Numbered from the stretch's first letter, positions 43,086 through 52,895 are shown. The stretch is DNA of 64,000 nt from an uncultured Bacteroides sp. (GCF_963678425.1 NZ_OY782853.1:1-64000), one strand, 5' to 3'. Notes: generated by a model not told the origin, from the sequence alone. Program-made: numbers and translations.

Positions 43086-45119
43086 TTAATATTCAAGTAA
43101 CTCTTTTGCTGCCTTATATATACGATCTTCGCCGGGAAGAATGGCTTTTTCAAAATTAGGATGGAATCCCACAGGTGTAAAGATTGAACCTACCCGCTGA
43201 ATAGGTGCATCCAAATAACGAAACATTTCTGTTCCGATCATTGCTGCAATCTCGGCTCCAAATCCTGAAAAGACTTTATCTTCGTGCACTACCAGTACCT
43301 TACTGGTTTTCTTTACAGACTCAAAGATAGTCTCTTTATCAAGCGGAATAAGTGAACGAAGATCTATTACCTCCACGCTCCAGTTATGCTCTTTTGCCAG
43401 ACGTTCCGCTACTGCAAGACAGAAATGGGTTGTATTTCCATAAGTAATAATGCTAAGATCGGTACCTTCACGACGAATTCTGGCTTTTCCAAAAGGAACT
43501 TCAAAATCATCGGGAACTACAGTGGCAGCCTCAACGGCATTATACAATGCTTTTGGTTCAAGGAATAAGGTGAATCCTTTGGAACGCATACTGGTACGTA
43601 ATAATCCGGCGGCATCATCGGCAAAGGAAGGATATACAATGCGGGCACCGGGGAGTGTGGTTAGTGCTCCTTCAAGTGTTTGCGAATGATACAATCCTCC
43701 GCCAATATAACCTCCGGAAGCAAGACGTACTGTTACATTTGGAACAAACTGTCCATTGCTCCGCCAGTACTCGTGTGTACACTCAACATATTGCTCAACA
43801 CCCGGCCAGAAATAATCGGCAAACTCGGCTCCCTCAATGACTATTCGTATTTTAGGATCGAAACGGCTCATTCCATTAGCTGTACCAACAATATAATCCT
43901 CTGCTATTGGTGCATTAAATACTCGCTTTATGCCAAACTCCTGTTGCAAGCCTTTGGTAACATTAAACACACCACCTTTATCTTTGTTAGCAACATCCTG
44001 TCCCCACAAAAAAGTATCAGGATTGTATCTGAACTCAGCCTTTAATGTTTCATTGATGGCAGTGACAAGGTTCGTTTTTTCTCCCTCCTTGTTGTGAGTT
44101 CCATCAATGTAGACTTTAGGCAGATAAGGTTCAGGAAGTACAAAATCGAGAACAGTTGATGCGTCGGGATCGGGTGCTGCAATGGCTTTCTTATTGGCTG
44201 CACTCAGCTCTTTCTTTGCTTCTTCCTCAATCTTCTTAAGTTCATCCTCCGTAAACCTCTCGTAACGCAATAGCATCCGCCGGAATTTGTATAGTGGATC
44301 GGCAGCTTTCACATAAGATAATTCATTTTCATCACGATATAGTGTCTGTTTATCTGAATTAGAGTGTGAACCAATACGCACACAGTTTGCATGAACAATA
44401 ACAGGATTATGTGTGGAGATAGCATATTCGCGGGCCTCGGTCATGGCATTCACGGAATCGAACACATCTTTGCCATTGCAATAGATGATTTTGAGATTCT
44501 TGAATCCGGAAAAGTTAGCAGCAACCTTACGATTAGCCGTCTGATCTTTTTTAGGAACAGATATACCGAAACCATTATCCTGAATTACGAAGATTACAGG
44601 TAAACATTCTGTACTTGCCCCGTTTATAGCTTCATAGACAAACCCTTCGGATACTGAAGCCTCGCCATGAGAAGTAATGGCCACTCCTTTGTGACCATAA
44701 TACACCATGGCACGAGCTACACCAACAGCATGAAGATCCTGAGTACCAGTGGCCGATGAAATATTCTCTATGTTCCACTCCATCTTTGCAAAATGATTGG
44801 ACATGTGTCGTCCTCCACTTGTGAGATCTGTAGCTTTGGATAATCCATTAAGGATAATCTCTTCTGCAGTCATTCCAGCAGAAAGCGCAGCAAGCATATC
44901 ACGATAATAAGGGAACAGGAAATCTTCCCCTTTTGTAAAGACTTGCCCCATAGCAAGCTGAATACCATCATGCCCGGCATAAGGTGCATGAAACGACCAT
45001 CCCAATGATTGCAATAAATAGGCAGGAGCTTTCTCATCAATTGCTCTGCCAAGCGTCATCAGATGGTACCATTTTTTGAGAGTCGCTTTATCAGTTGTCT
45101 TTATATCGAACTTTTTCAT
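43086..45119 (-). CDS. 2-oxoacid dehydrogenase E1, fused alpha and beta subunits
   Basis: A 677-residue thiamine diphosphate enzyme in which both E1 subunits are one chain. The N-terminal alpha part (1-320) has HAPYAGHDGIQLAMGQ and a cofactor motif SHGEASVSEGF...QDNGFGIS. The C-terminal beta part (340-677) has VFNAPIAEDYIVGTANGMSR and VIDLRSLIPLDKETIFESV. Likely substrates are pyruvate or branched-chain 2-oxoacids; sequence alone does not decide. It is encoded between the E2 gene (37-bp gap) and the flavodoxin gene (19-bp gap). Confidence 0.92.
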   Translation of the reverse strand: MKKFDIKTTDKATLKKWYHLMTLGRAIDEKAPAYLLQSLGWSFHAPYAGHDGIQLAMGQVFTKGEDFLFPYYRDMLAALSAGMTAEEIILNGLSKATDLTSGGRHMSNHFAKMEWNIENISSATGTQDLHAVGVARAMVYYGHKGVAITSHGEASVSEGFVYEAINGASTECLPVIFVIQDNGFGISVPKKDQTANRKVAANFSGFKNLKIIYCNGKDVFDSVNAMTEAREYAISTHNPVIVHANCVRIGSHSNSDKQTLYRDENELSYVKAADPLYKFRRMLLRYERFTEDELKKIEEEAKKELSAANKKAIAAPDPDASTVLDFVLPEPYLPKVYIDGTHNKEGEKTNLVTAINETLKAEFRYNPDTFLWGQDVANKDKGGVFNVTKGLQQEFGIKRVFNAPIAEDYIVGTANGMSRFDPKIRIVIEGAEFADYFWPGVEQYVECTHEYWRSNGQFVPNVTVRLASGGYIGGGLYHSQTLEGALTTLPGARIVYPSFADDAAGLLRTSMRSKGFTLFLEPKALYNAVEAATVVPDDFEVPFGKARIRREGTDLSIITYGNTTHFCLAVAERLAKEHNWSVEVIDLRSLIPLDKETIFESVKKTSKVLVVHEDKVFSGFGAEIAAMIGTEMFRYLDAPIQRVGSIFTPVGFHPNFEKAILPGEDRIYKAAKELLEY

Positions 45120-45156
45120 TTTATTCTTTCTTTAAAAATTACGATCAATCAGTAAA

Positions 45157-46482
45157 TCATGCATTCCAGTTTTCCAGATAATCAGCAATGCGTTTCAGAA
45201 AAGCACCTCCCATAGCACCATTCACAATACGGTGATCATAAGAAAGTGAAAGATACATCTTGTGACGGATAGCAATGGTATCGCCTTCGGGAGTTTCAAC
45301 AACAGCAGGTTTTTTCTCAATATAACCTACACCAAGAATAGCTACCTCCGGTTGATTAATGATAGGTGTACCCATTATATTCTTGAAAGTACCAAAGTTA
45401 GTAATGGTGAAAGTTCCACCCTGAATATCATCGGGGGAAAGTTTATTACTACGGGCTTTGGCGGCAAGAGTATCAATACTGCCGGCAAGTCCACTTAGGC
45501 TTAACTTATCGGCATTATGAATAACGGGAACAATAAGGTTTCCATCATTGAGTGATACCGCAACACCAATATTTATTTTTTTCTTTAGAATCATGCGATA
45601 GCCATCAACCGAAGCATTTACATAACGGAATTCCTGCAACGCTTTCGTTACGGCTTCCACAATAGCCGGCATGTATGTAAGTGGTATACCTTCACGACGT
45701 GCGAAAGCCTCTTTATTGCGCTCACGCCAACGGACAAGCTTGGTTACATCAACTTCGACCACGGTAGTAACATGTGGCGATACATTCTTAGAAAGGACCA
45801 TATGATCGGCAATTATACGGCGGACAAAGTCCATCTCAACAACCTCATCACCCTCAGATACTGGAATTGAAGGTAACGGAGACGGTGCAGACTTTGTTTC
45901 ACTGACCGTTGTAGTCTTAGATTCAATGGCGGGTTTAACCTCTGCAACCAATTTAGCCTCAACAGTTTGTTTTGTCTCAGCAACAGCCTTTGGCTCTGTA
46001 GTACGAACAGACGGTTGAACACCTTTCTTTTTTTGATCTACATAGTCTTTAATATCTTTTTTACTTAATCGTCCTGAATAACCTGTACCAGGAATACTAT
46101 CCAACTCTTCCTGAGACAGTTGTGCTTCCTGAGCAATCTGAAGTACAATAGGAGAAAGCCATCTGGCATCCTCTTCCTTTGCATTATTTATTGGTGCAGC
46201 AGTACTTGCAGATGTTACGGCACTCTCTTCATCAGAATCTCCATCAAGTTGTACAATAGCAACCACAGTACCCACTGCAACAGTATCTCCTTCCTTAAAT
46301 AGAAGTTCAAGAATCTTTCCATCTACCGGAGAAGGAATTTCAGCACTCACCTTGGCTGTGCTCACTTCAAACAAGATATCGTCTTCTTTAATAATATCGC
46401 CTACTTTTACTGACCATGTCATAATGGTACCTTCAGTAATACTTTCGCCCAGTTTGGGCATTTTTATTTCAAATGTAGCCAT
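45157..46482 (-). CDS. Dihydrolipoamide acyltransferase (E2)
   Basis: A 441-residue E2. The N-terminal lipoyl domain (about 1-80) has its lysine in VSTAKVSAEIP. A peripheral subunit-binding domain (about 105-150) reads ARWLSPIVLQIAQEAQ then IPGTGYSGRLSKKDI. A proline-, valine- and lysine-rich linker precedes the catalytic domain. The active-site histidine lies in YDHRIVNGAMGG; the usual motif is HxxxDG, and here the aspartate is asparagine. It links E1 (next gene) and LpdA. Confidence 0.93.
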   Translation of the reverse strand: MATFEIKMPKLGESITEGTIMTWSVKVGDIIKEDDILFEVSTAKVSAEIPSPVDGKILELLFKEGDTVAVGTVVAIVQLDGDSDEESAVTSASTAAPINNAKEEDARWLSPIVLQIAQEAQLSQEELDSIPGTGYSGRLSKKDIKDYVDQKKKGVQPSVRTTEPKAVAETKQTVEAKLVAEVKPAIESKTTTVSETKSAPSPLPSIPVSEGDEVVEMDFVRRIIADHMVLSKNVSPHVTTVVEVDVTKLVRWRERNKEAFARREGIPLTYMPAIVEAVTKALQEFRYVNASVDGYRMILKKKINIGVAVSLNDGNLIVPVIHNADKLSLSGLAGSIDTLAAKARSNKLSPDDIQGGTFTITNFGTFKNIMGTPIINQPEVAILGVGYIEKKPAVVETPEGDTIAIRHKMYLSLSYDHRIVNGAMGGAFLKRIADYLENWNA

Positions 46483-46494
46483 AGCTAATAATTT

Positions 46495-47247
46495 TTATTT
46501 TAAATATGATGCATTAAAAATCCAATCGGAAGTGGAATACTTCTCCTCTCTTAACTGCCTGATGGCTTCTATATCTTTTTTGTTAAAAGTATATGTATTG
46601 TTATCTGTCTTGTTGCTCATAAAATAATTCATTATCACATTCTTTAAATCATTGATTTGCATTGAGCCGGGTATATATTCCCGGATATTGGTTACCGGAC
46701 TCCGGACTGATTTTACGTAAACAGGACGCTGATTTGCTTCTTTGTTATCAAGCTGCGAAAGATGGGGCAATAAAGCAGCGGACAGATTTGCCAGATTTGT
46801 TGAGAAAAGGAGTGTAGCATGATACATCACTCTGTTCTTATGAATACACTGCGCACTTCCCGATATCTTTAAACCATTGAGAGTAAGTGCTCTTCGTTCA
46901 TCAGCCTTTGCTTCTATACCTATTTCTTTAAGAAGGTGCTGAATCTGAACTGCGTATTTATTGAAATCGGCATTGCTACTGTTTTCAATAAAGGTAAAGT
47001 TAAGATTACCGGCATCGTGATATACTGCCCCACCTCCCGAATACCGACGAACCACTTTTATGTGATTGTCTCTTACAAAATCCAGGTTAACCTCAGCCCA
47101 TACATTCTGATGTTTACCTATAATGACCGATGGCTCATTCTGCCATAGCATAAAAATATTTTCTGAGAAAGAACGAAGGAGGTATTCTTCTGCAGCCAGA
47201 TTGAAACAGGCATCGGTATGCGAATTATTTATGCAAAACATATTCAT
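46495..47247 (-). CDS. lplA: Lipoate-protein ligase
   Basis: A 250-residue enzyme of the LplA family. Conserved blocks are MLWQNEPSVIIGKHQNVWAEV, RRYSGGGAVYHDAGNLNF and LTLNGLKISGSAQC, which form the adenylation and lipoate-binding site. It attaches lipoate to the E2 lysine. It sits between lpdA and E2 (23-bp and 12-bp gaps), directly serving the complex. No lipoate synthase is present in the window, so salvage of exogenous lipoate is suggested. Confidence 0.94.
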   Translation of the reverse strand: MNMFCINNSHTDACFNLAAEEYLLRSFSENIFMLWQNEPSVIIGKHQNVWAEVNLDFVRDNHIKVVRRYSGGGAVYHDAGNLNFTFIENSSNADFNKYAVQIQHLLKEIGIEAKADERRALTLNGLKISGSAQCIHKNRVMYHATLLFSTNLANLSAALLPHLSQLDNKEANQRPVYVKSVRSPVTNIREYIPGSMQINDLKNVIMNYFMSNKTDNNTYTFNKKDIEAIRQLREEKYSTSDWIFNASYLK

Positions 47248-47270
47248 TGATTATAAATGGGTTTAACTTA

Positions 47271-48620
47271 CTATGCAAACAGAGTTTCACGAATAATCTC
47301 ACTAACTGTAGGATGCGGGAATATTTGCTTTCTGAGTTCATCAACCGTATATCCTTTTTCAATAGCCATACTCATGCTTACAATTAGTTCCGATGCCGGA
47401 TTTCCTAACAGATGACATCCTATAATACGATTGTTATCATCTATAATCAACTTACACAGCCCATTACCAAGCTCATTTTCGGCTACGAATCGTCCGGAAT
47501 AGGCCATAGGTAGTTTCAGTACATGATAACTAACTCCATCTGCAATTAACTCTTCTTCTGTTTTTCCAGCCCCCGCCATTTCAGGATTTGTGTATACCAC
47601 TCCGGGGATAGCATCATAGTTCATTTTATCATCTTCTCCCAGAATATGATTGACAGCTACTTCACCTTCGCGGATAGCAGTATGTGCAAGTAAAGAATAA
47701 CCTGTAATATCACCACAAGCATAAACACGGGGGTGACTTGTCTGCATAAACTCATTAACTTTCACTCCGCTTCTCTGAAGTTCAATCTTAAGCTTCTCAA
47801 TTCCTAAATTTGCAGTAACGGGTCTTCTCCCTACACTCATCAGAATCTTTTCAACGTCTATTGTTTCGGGCTTACCATTCCTTTCAACAAAGACTTTACC
47901 GGCAGATACTTCCGTAACTTTCGTGTCAACTAAAAAGCGTACACCCTTCTTGGTGTAATCAGTCCTAAGCATAGCAGATGTTTCCTTATCCATTACTCCC
48001 AGTATTTCGGGCATCATTTCAATAACGGTAACTTTAACACCCATGCTGTTGAAAAATGAGGCAAACTCCATTCCGATTACTCCTCCTCCTATAATGGCTA
48101 GAGAATTTGGCAATGCTTTGAGCTCCAGTGCTTCTTTCGATGTAAGGTATTCGGTTTCGGATAAACCTTTGATAGGTGGGATAACTGTTTCTGAGCCAGC
48201 ACAGAGTAATACATATTTCACGGCAAAGATCTCTTCACCACAAGATATACGTATTCCTTCTTCTGTTTCATCCAGAATAGAAGCTGTTCCCTGAACCGTG
48301 TAAACTCCGTGAGCAGTTAATTTCATCCTTACTCCTGAAGTAAGCTTCTTTACAACCTTATCTTTACGGCTCATGATTTTCTCAAAGTCGAAACCAGGAT
48401 TATCGTCAGCCAGGATTCCATATTTTGAAGCACTTTTTATATTATCCAGAATCTTTGCCGAATATAACAATGTTTTGGTAGGAATGCAACCTTCATTAAG
48501 GCATACACCTCCAATTGCATTCTTCTCAAAAAGAACTGTTTTCAGTCCGTTTGCTGCTGCTCTTTCTGCAGCATTATAGCCTGCAGGTCCGCCACCTATA
48601 ATTGCTAGTTCATATTTCAT
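47271..48620 (-). CDS. lpdA: Dihydrolipoyl dehydrogenase (E3)
   Basis: A 449-residue flavoprotein. It has the FAD motif IIGGGPAGYNAAERAA, redox disulfide GGVCLNEGCIPTK, NAD-binding IIGGGVIGMEFASFF, a second FAD block VYACGDITGYSLLAHTA, and the dimer-interface catalytic HPTVSE near the C-terminus. It re-oxidises the dihydrolipoyl group of E2 with NAD. It is the first gene of a six-gene operon with short intergenic gaps. An inverted repeat GGTAAT-G-ATTACC at 48709-48721 lies 89 bp upstream. Confidence 0.96.
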   Translation of the reverse strand: MKYELAIIGGGPAGYNAAERAAANGLKTVLFEKNAIGGVCLNEGCIPTKTLLYSAKILDNIKSASKYGILADDNPGFDFEKIMSRKDKVVKKLTSGVRMKLTAHGVYTVQGTASILDETEEGIRISCGEEIFAVKYVLLCAGSETVIPPIKGLSETEYLTSKEALELKALPNSLAIIGGGVIGMEFASFFNSMGVKVTVIEMMPEILGVMDKETSAMLRTDYTKKGVRFLVDTKVTEVSAGKVFVERNGKPETIDVEKILMSVGRRPVTANLGIEKLKIELQRSGVKVNEFMQTSHPRVYACGDITGYSLLAHTAIREGEVAVNHILGEDDKMNYDAIPGVVYTNPEMAGAGKTEEELIADGVSYHVLKLPMAYSGRFVAENELGNGLCKLIIDDNNRIIGCHLLGNPASELIVSMSMAIEKGYTVDELRKQIFPHPTVSEIIRETLFA

Positions 48621-48708
48621 AATAGTAATTTCTTATTTATATTATGTATAAACAACGAATGGCATCAATAAGTTTTGTATGGATAAAGGAGAGGCACACA
48701 AAAAGAGA

Positions 48709-48721
48709 GGTAATGATTACC
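48709..48721. promoter_or_regulatory. Palindrome upstream of lpdA
   Basis: GGTAAT and ATTACC around a single central G. A candidate operator for the lpdA operon by position only. Confidence 0.35.
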
Positions 48722-48880
48722 GTGAAATAATGAGTTATCAGCTTTGGAACTCGTGTTATGTCACCTTAGATCCAGAAATTCTTTGATAGTTATTGACTTA
48801 GAATACTTCCGCCAAGAAAGATAAACTCTGATATCTGTGGAACAGGACTTTACGAGCTTACAAGAGTCATTCATAAAAAA

Positions 48881-48924
48881 TAGCTTCGGTTTTTGTGACG
48901 TCGCTTGCACAAAAACCGAAACTA
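48881..48924 (-). terminator. Terminator of the TonB-ECF-aldo/keto reductase operon
   Basis: 13-bp perfect arms (48885-48897 with 48908-48920), extended by TAG/CTA. On the minus strand the stem is followed by TATTTTTTAT. It lies about 113 bp after the reductase stop. Confidence 0.75.
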
Positions 48925-49036
48925 TAAACGCAATCAGATATAGAAAAAAGCGTTTCATAAGTTTGTTATCAAATACTTTTGCCTATTTCTATAATCTTCA
49001 ATATTTTATTCTATTTTTTTACATACAAAGTAAAAC

Positions 49037-50149
49037 CTATTCAAAAGTCTCAGCCACCTTTTTCATCCAATCAGCGATAGGTATGTGTTGCGGACAACTT
49101 TTTTCACACTTCTTGCATCCGATACAATCTGATGCCTTTCCGTATGTCTTTGCATAATTGGCATAATATACACCATGGGTAGAGAATCCGGTATTCAACA
49201 CTTGCTTTTCTGCATTATACAATGCAAAATATTCAGGAATAGCTATTAGTTTAGGGCATCCTTCCACGCAATACCGGCAAGCCGTACACGGAATTTCAAT
49301 AGCTTCATTTATAACCGTTATCACATTGTTTATAACATTGTGTTCTTCCTGAGTAAGCGGCTGAAATTCCTGCATATATCCGGTATTATCCAGCAACTGT
49401 TCCATGTTGGACATTCCGCTTAATACCATCATGATTCCTTCGTGGCTTGCTGCAAATCTGATAGCCCAGGAAGGCACTGACATCTCCGGATGATAATCTT
49501 TCAGAAGTTTTTCTGCTTTTTCGGGTATCTTTGCCAGCGTACCGCCTTTGATAGGCTCCATAACAATAACCGGCTTATGGTGCTTTCTTGCCACTTCATA
49601 ACATTTCCTTGACTGGATACTTTCATTGTTCCAATCTAAATAATTAATCTGTAACTGTACAAAGTCAACTTCCGGATGTGCTGTCAGGATTTCATCTAAT
49701 AATTCAGCGTTATCATGATAGGAAAATCCGATATGTCTGATTTTTCCTTCTTCTTTCTTTTTCTGAATAAAAGCGAAACTGTCAAAATTCTGAGCTATCT
49801 TATAATGTGAAATGCTCAAAGCATGAAGAAGATAATAATCAAAATAATCCACGCCACATTTCTCCAGCTGCTCATTAAAAATCTGTTCCTGATCTTCTTT
49901 TGTTTTCAGAAACATTACCGGCAGTTTGCTTGCCAAAGTAAAACTATCTCTTTTATGACGTTTTACCAAAGACTCTCTTGCAGCAATTTCACTCTTAAAC
50001 GCATGATACATATATGCGGTATCAAAGTAAGTAAAACCTCTTTCCAGGAAAGTATCCACCATTTTGTTCATAGTCTCCATGTCGATGCTGGACTGATCAT
50101 TCTGATCTTTCAGCGGCAAACGCATAAGCCCGAACCCTAAATTCCTCAT
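49037..50149 (-). CDS. Aldo/keto reductase with C-terminal ferredoxin domain
   Basis: A 370-residue protein. The TIM-barrel reductase part (1-280) has the catalytic tyrosine in YFDTAYMYH and downstream [17 protein letters not shown] and HALSISHYK segments. The C-terminus adds two 4Fe-4S motifs: [15 protein letters not shown] and [17 protein letters not shown]. Such ferredoxin-type reductases are common in anaerobes; the substrate is unknown. It is the last gene of an operon with a TonB receptor and an ECF S component (18-bp gap upstream). Confidence 0.93.
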   Translation of the reverse strand: MRNLGFGLMRLPLKDQNDQSSIDMETMNKMVDTFLERGFTYFDTAYMYHAFKSEIAARESLVKRHKRDSFTLASKLPVMFLKTKEDQEQIFNEQLEKCGVDYFDYYLLHALSISHYKIAQNFDSFAFIQKKKEEGKIRHIGFSYHDNAELLDEILTAHPEVDFVQLQINYLDWNNESIQSRKCYEVARKHHKPVIVMEPIKGGTLAKIPEKAEKLLKDYHPEMSVPSWAIRFAASHEGIMMVLSGMSNMEQLLDNTGYMQEFQPLTQEEHNVINNVITVINEAIEIPCTACRYCVEGCPKLIAIPEYFALYNAEKQVLNTGFSTHGVYYANYAKTYGKASDCIGCKKCEKSCPQHIPIADWMKKVAETFE

Positions 50150-50167
50150 AATAAATTCTTTATTTAG

Positions 50168-50686
50168 TTATTTACGGATTAAATATTTAATTAAAAGAAA
50201 ACCACCAAAGATTTGCACTAGCATACCTGGAACGCCCATGCGGAAATCTTGAATTGCTGAATAGAAATTTCTGACCATTAACCATTCCATTAATGTTCCT
50301 GCTACCTGATAAAAAAGAACTATCATAATCAAAATGGGTACGGAAATTCGTTTATAATATCCGGCAGCAAATCCGGCAGCTACTGCAAGCAATACCGACT
50401 TAAAAAGAATAGCAGGCAATGCAGCTGGCAGAGGCATTCCGAAAAGCAGAGAATTCAGCAACGGTGAAAGAATTCCAGTCAGTAATCCTACTTTCCAGCC
50501 GTACTTATACGCACCAATAAGCGTAAAGAAATAAATTGGCAATAAGGTAATACCACCTTGCGGTACTAAATGGCAAAGTTGTGGTAAAACCATGTTACCA
50601 ATAACAAAAAGAGAGGCTGCCAGATAGGTTTTCACATTACTGTAATTCAGCGAATAAAATTTAATAGTTGTTGCTTCCATATTCAT
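50168..50686 (-). CDS. ECF transporter S component
   Basis: A 172-residue membrane protein with about six hydrophobic helices (YLAASLFVIGNMVLPQLCHLV and LLPIYFFTLIGAYKYGWKVGLL are read as separate helices) and the S-component-like PQGGITLLPIYFF segment. It binds a small substrate for an energy-coupling module encoded elsewhere. It lies 5 bp after the TonB receptor stop and 18 bp before the reductase. Outer- and inner-membrane uptake steps for the same compound are therefore likely co-expressed. The substrate cannot be read; I found no B12 or thiamine riboswitch upstream. Confidence 0.85.
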   Translation of the reverse strand: MNMEATTIKFYSLNYSNVKTYLAASLFVIGNMVLPQLCHLVPQGGITLLPIYFFTLIGAYKYGWKVGLLTGILSPLLNSLLFGMPLPAALPAILFKSVLLAVAAGFAAGYYKRISVPILIMIVLFYQVAGTLMEWLMVRNFYSAIQDFRMGVPGMLVQIFGGFLLIKYLIRK

Positions 50687-50691
50687 TTATA

Positions 50692-52572
50692 TTAAAAGTT
50701 TAAATTAATACCACCCATTATTGTAGTTCCCGGCATGGGATAACCGGCATTTATTTCATAACATTGTGCTAATAGATTCTCTCCACGTACAAACAGATGA
50801 GCAAAACGACACAAACGATAGCTTCCCCTCAAATTCCACAACACAAAATTTTCTTTCGTTTCAGGATTGATAGAGGTATAAAGTCCGCAGACATATTGCA
50901 CACCGGTTGATACATTCCATTTTCCCCGTGAATAATCAGCGCCGGCATATAACTTATGTTCGGGAGCTGCCACTACGGGATATTTCATTCTCAGCCAACT
51001 GTAATTGGCGGCAAACATCCATGAAGGATTCATCCGGTAACTGACATTTGTTTCCACACCCCGGTTTTCTATTTTCCCTGTATTGATGTTCATAGGCCTG
51101 CCATTAACAGGCACTGTCTGAATCATATTGTCACCGTTGATATAATAAAGGTTCAGACCATACGAAAGGGCTTTGTTCATCAGGCTCTGAGAAAAGGATA
51201 TTTCATAGTTTATCATCCTTTCTGGCTTCAAATCGGGGTTTTGCGGGCGGAACATATAAAGTTCGCGGATAGTGGGATTGCGGAAACCTTTGCTTACCAT
51301 TGCTTTCAGTTCGGCTGTCCGGGGCAAGTGCATAGACAATCCTGCCTGAGGTATCCATTCCGTTCCGGTTTGTGAGTGATGATCCACACGCTGGCCAATG
51401 TCCAGCGTAAAGAGTGTGCCGAGTGCCTGCCGGAAATCCAGATAACCGGCTATCTCGTTTTCTGTTTTATCTGCAATTTCTGTGCGACTGTCCGTAAACT
51501 GATTCCATGCCTCCCCACCAAGGTGTTGATAATCTACCCCGAATGTAATTCGGTTGCCTGTGAAGAGAGTGGCACTTTGATACCATGTGATGCCCAACAT
51601 CCGGTCTTTGGAATTAAACCGATAGTCGAGCGGATCTTGTCCTGCAGAATAGCCGTCATTGATTTTGTGCCGTCCCCAATTATAAAAGAACTTCAAAGCA
51701 CCCGAAGTGCGGTTGTAATTATTTTCAATTGAGAAAGAAGCCATTCCCCGGGTAATGCGTGAATCATTGTCTAAAACAGGAGCAGTCACCATTCCCGGAT
51801 TGGATGCATTGAAATGCGTAAGATTGGCATCGGCAAAGATGTTCCATGCGCGGCTGAACTCATATCCTAATTTCAGATAACCGCTATATTGATCGAAGTC
51901 CATGTTTTCCCGATGTCCATCTGTCCGATTGTAAGAAGCCGTAGCAACACTGCTGAAACGCCCTTTGCGGATGCGGCTGGAAGCTTCGGTTGTCAGCGTG
52001 TTGTATGAACCATAGCTCAATCTCACATCGTTCTTTATGCCATCTTCCTCTAACTTACGTGTTACGATGTTAATAACGCCACCCATCGCATTCGAGCCAT
52101 ATAAAACCGATGCAGGACCGCGTACCACTTCCACGCGTTCGACCAGCATAGACTGGTCAGCATCGGCTAAAGGGTGTCCCATCAATCCCATGTATTGCGG
52201 ATGCCCATCGATAAGAACTAACAACTCGGTAGTGGGACTACCACCCACCCCTCGTAAACTCATACCACCTGCAGCACCTGTTGATACGCCGTATCCCATA
52301 ATACCACGTCCGGTGGTGAAAAGTCCCGGTACTTGCTCGGTCAATAACGGGAGTAAAGATTGTTCATAACGTTGATCAATCTGTTGCCGGTTGACCACGG
52401 ATATGCTCATTGGTAAATGGCGTATATCTGTTTCATTCCGCGTACCAGTCACAACAACTTCGTCCACCGTATAGCTTTTTTTTATCTGGGTGCTATCTCT
52501 TAGAGGCTGTGCTTGCACTGCAATAGGCAGGAAGGCACTGATTAACAGGATACAGGCTATTTTTATATTCAT
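50692..52572 (-). CDS. TonB-dependent receptor (vitamin/siderophore class)
   Basis: A 626-residue receptor. It has a signal peptide (ends VQAQP), a short TonB-box region (KKSYTVDEVVVTGTR), a plug with LLVLIDGHPQYMGLMGHPLADADQ and VERVEVVRGPASVLYGSNAMGGVINIVT, and a barrel ending in GGINLNF. The architecture lacks the carboxypeptidase-like domain of the 10889 receptor and fits BtuB/FepA-type transporters of small ligands. It is the first gene of an operon with an ECF S component and a ferredoxin-type reductase. The 60 bp before it hold an ADP-ribosylglycohydrolase remnant. Confidence 0.94.
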   Translation of the reverse strand: MNIKIACILLISAFLPIAVQAQPLRDSTQIKKSYTVDEVVVTGTRNETDIRHLPMSISVVNRQQIDQRYEQSLLPLLTEQVPGLFTTGRGIMGYGVSTGAAGGMSLRGVGGSPTTELLVLIDGHPQYMGLMGHPLADADQSMLVERVEVVRGPASVLYGSNAMGGVINIVTRKLEEDGIKNDVRLSYGSYNTLTTEASSRIRKGRFSSVATASYNRTDGHRENMDFDQYSGYLKLGYEFSRAWNIFADANLTHFNASNPGMVTAPVLDNDSRITRGMASFSIENNYNRTSGALKFFYNWGRHKINDGYSAGQDPLDYRFNSKDRMLGITWYQSATLFTGNRITFGVDYQHLGGEAWNQFTDSRTEIADKTENEIAGYLDFRQALGTLFTLDIGQRVDHHSQTGTEWIPQAGLSMHLPRTAELKAMVSKGFRNPTIRELYMFRPQNPDLKPERMINYEISFSQSLMNKALSYGLNLYYINGDNMIQTVPVNGRPMNINTGKIENRGVETNVSYRMNPSWMFAANYSWLRMKYPVVAAPEHKLYAGADYSRGKWNVSTGVQYVCGLYTSINPETKENFVLWNLRGSYRLCRFAHLFVRGENLLAQCYEINAGYPMPGTTIMGGINLNF

Positions 52573-52867
52573 ATATTCTTACTAATTTTTATATTATGGA
52601 CTATTATTTTCAAACAGAGAAGCTACAAACCTTAGGCGAGAGAACCAACAATATCTCCCGCAATTGCTCCAATCATGCCATTAATCTTTAACGATTATTT
52701 ATAATTCATTTGAAATGAGTGCATTATTAATCACAAAAGCATTGTGCAAAATACAAAAAAAAACCGGATAATTAATTGTAAATAAAACAATGTTATCTGA
52801 ATTTATTGAGATAGAGAATCCTTGTTACAAATTATATGAATATTTCATAGAATAAAAATAAATAAGT
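52573..52867. other. Intergenic region between TonB receptor and SDR
   Basis: No complete gene. It contains a 14-codon ADP-ribosylglycohydrolase start fragment (52632-52676) and AT-rich divergent promoter sequence. Confidence 0.5.
52632..52676 (-). pseudogene. Truncated 5' fragment of an ADP-ribosylglycohydrolase gene
   Basis: On the minus strand from the ATG at 52674-52676 it reads MIGAIAGDIVGSLA and then stop. The first 12 residues match the conserved beginning of ADP-ribosylglycohydrolases (M-x-G-A-I-A-G-D-I-x-G-S), after which homology stops. Nothing further of the gene is present; the TonB receptor starts 59 bp beyond. Likely a deletion scar; the short length leaves some doubt. Confidence 0.55.
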
Positions 52868-52892
52868 TATATTTGTTTTTTCTAAAACAAAT
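52868..52892 (+). promoter_or_regulatory. SDR promoter with overlapping inverted repeat
   Basis: The -7 box TAtaTTTG is at 52868-52875. ATTTGTTTT (52871-52879) and AAAACAAAT (52884-52892) form a perfect 9-bp dyad just ahead of the ATG at 52896, so it could act as an operator or an RBS-masking hairpin. Confidence 0.5.
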
Positions 52893-52895
52893 AAG

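Larger units (their letters stand above)
48621..49036. other. Non-coding region between lpdA operon and aldo/keto reductase
   Basis: It contains the GGTAAT-G-ATTACC dyad (48709-48721) and a terminator (48881-48924). A 65-codon ORF (48761-48958, minus) crosses the terminator and is not accepted as a gene. Confidence 0.6.

Noticed and set aside
48761..48958. 65-codon minus-strand ORF with a signal-peptide-like start
   Set aside because: The 13-bp stem and T-run of the reductase operon terminator lie inside it, and it has no recognised homologue or promoter.
52573..52895. Cobalamin or thiamine riboswitch ahead of the TonB-ECF operon
   Set aside because: I looked for a B12-box (GCCACTG type) and a Thi-box on the minus strand and saw neither.
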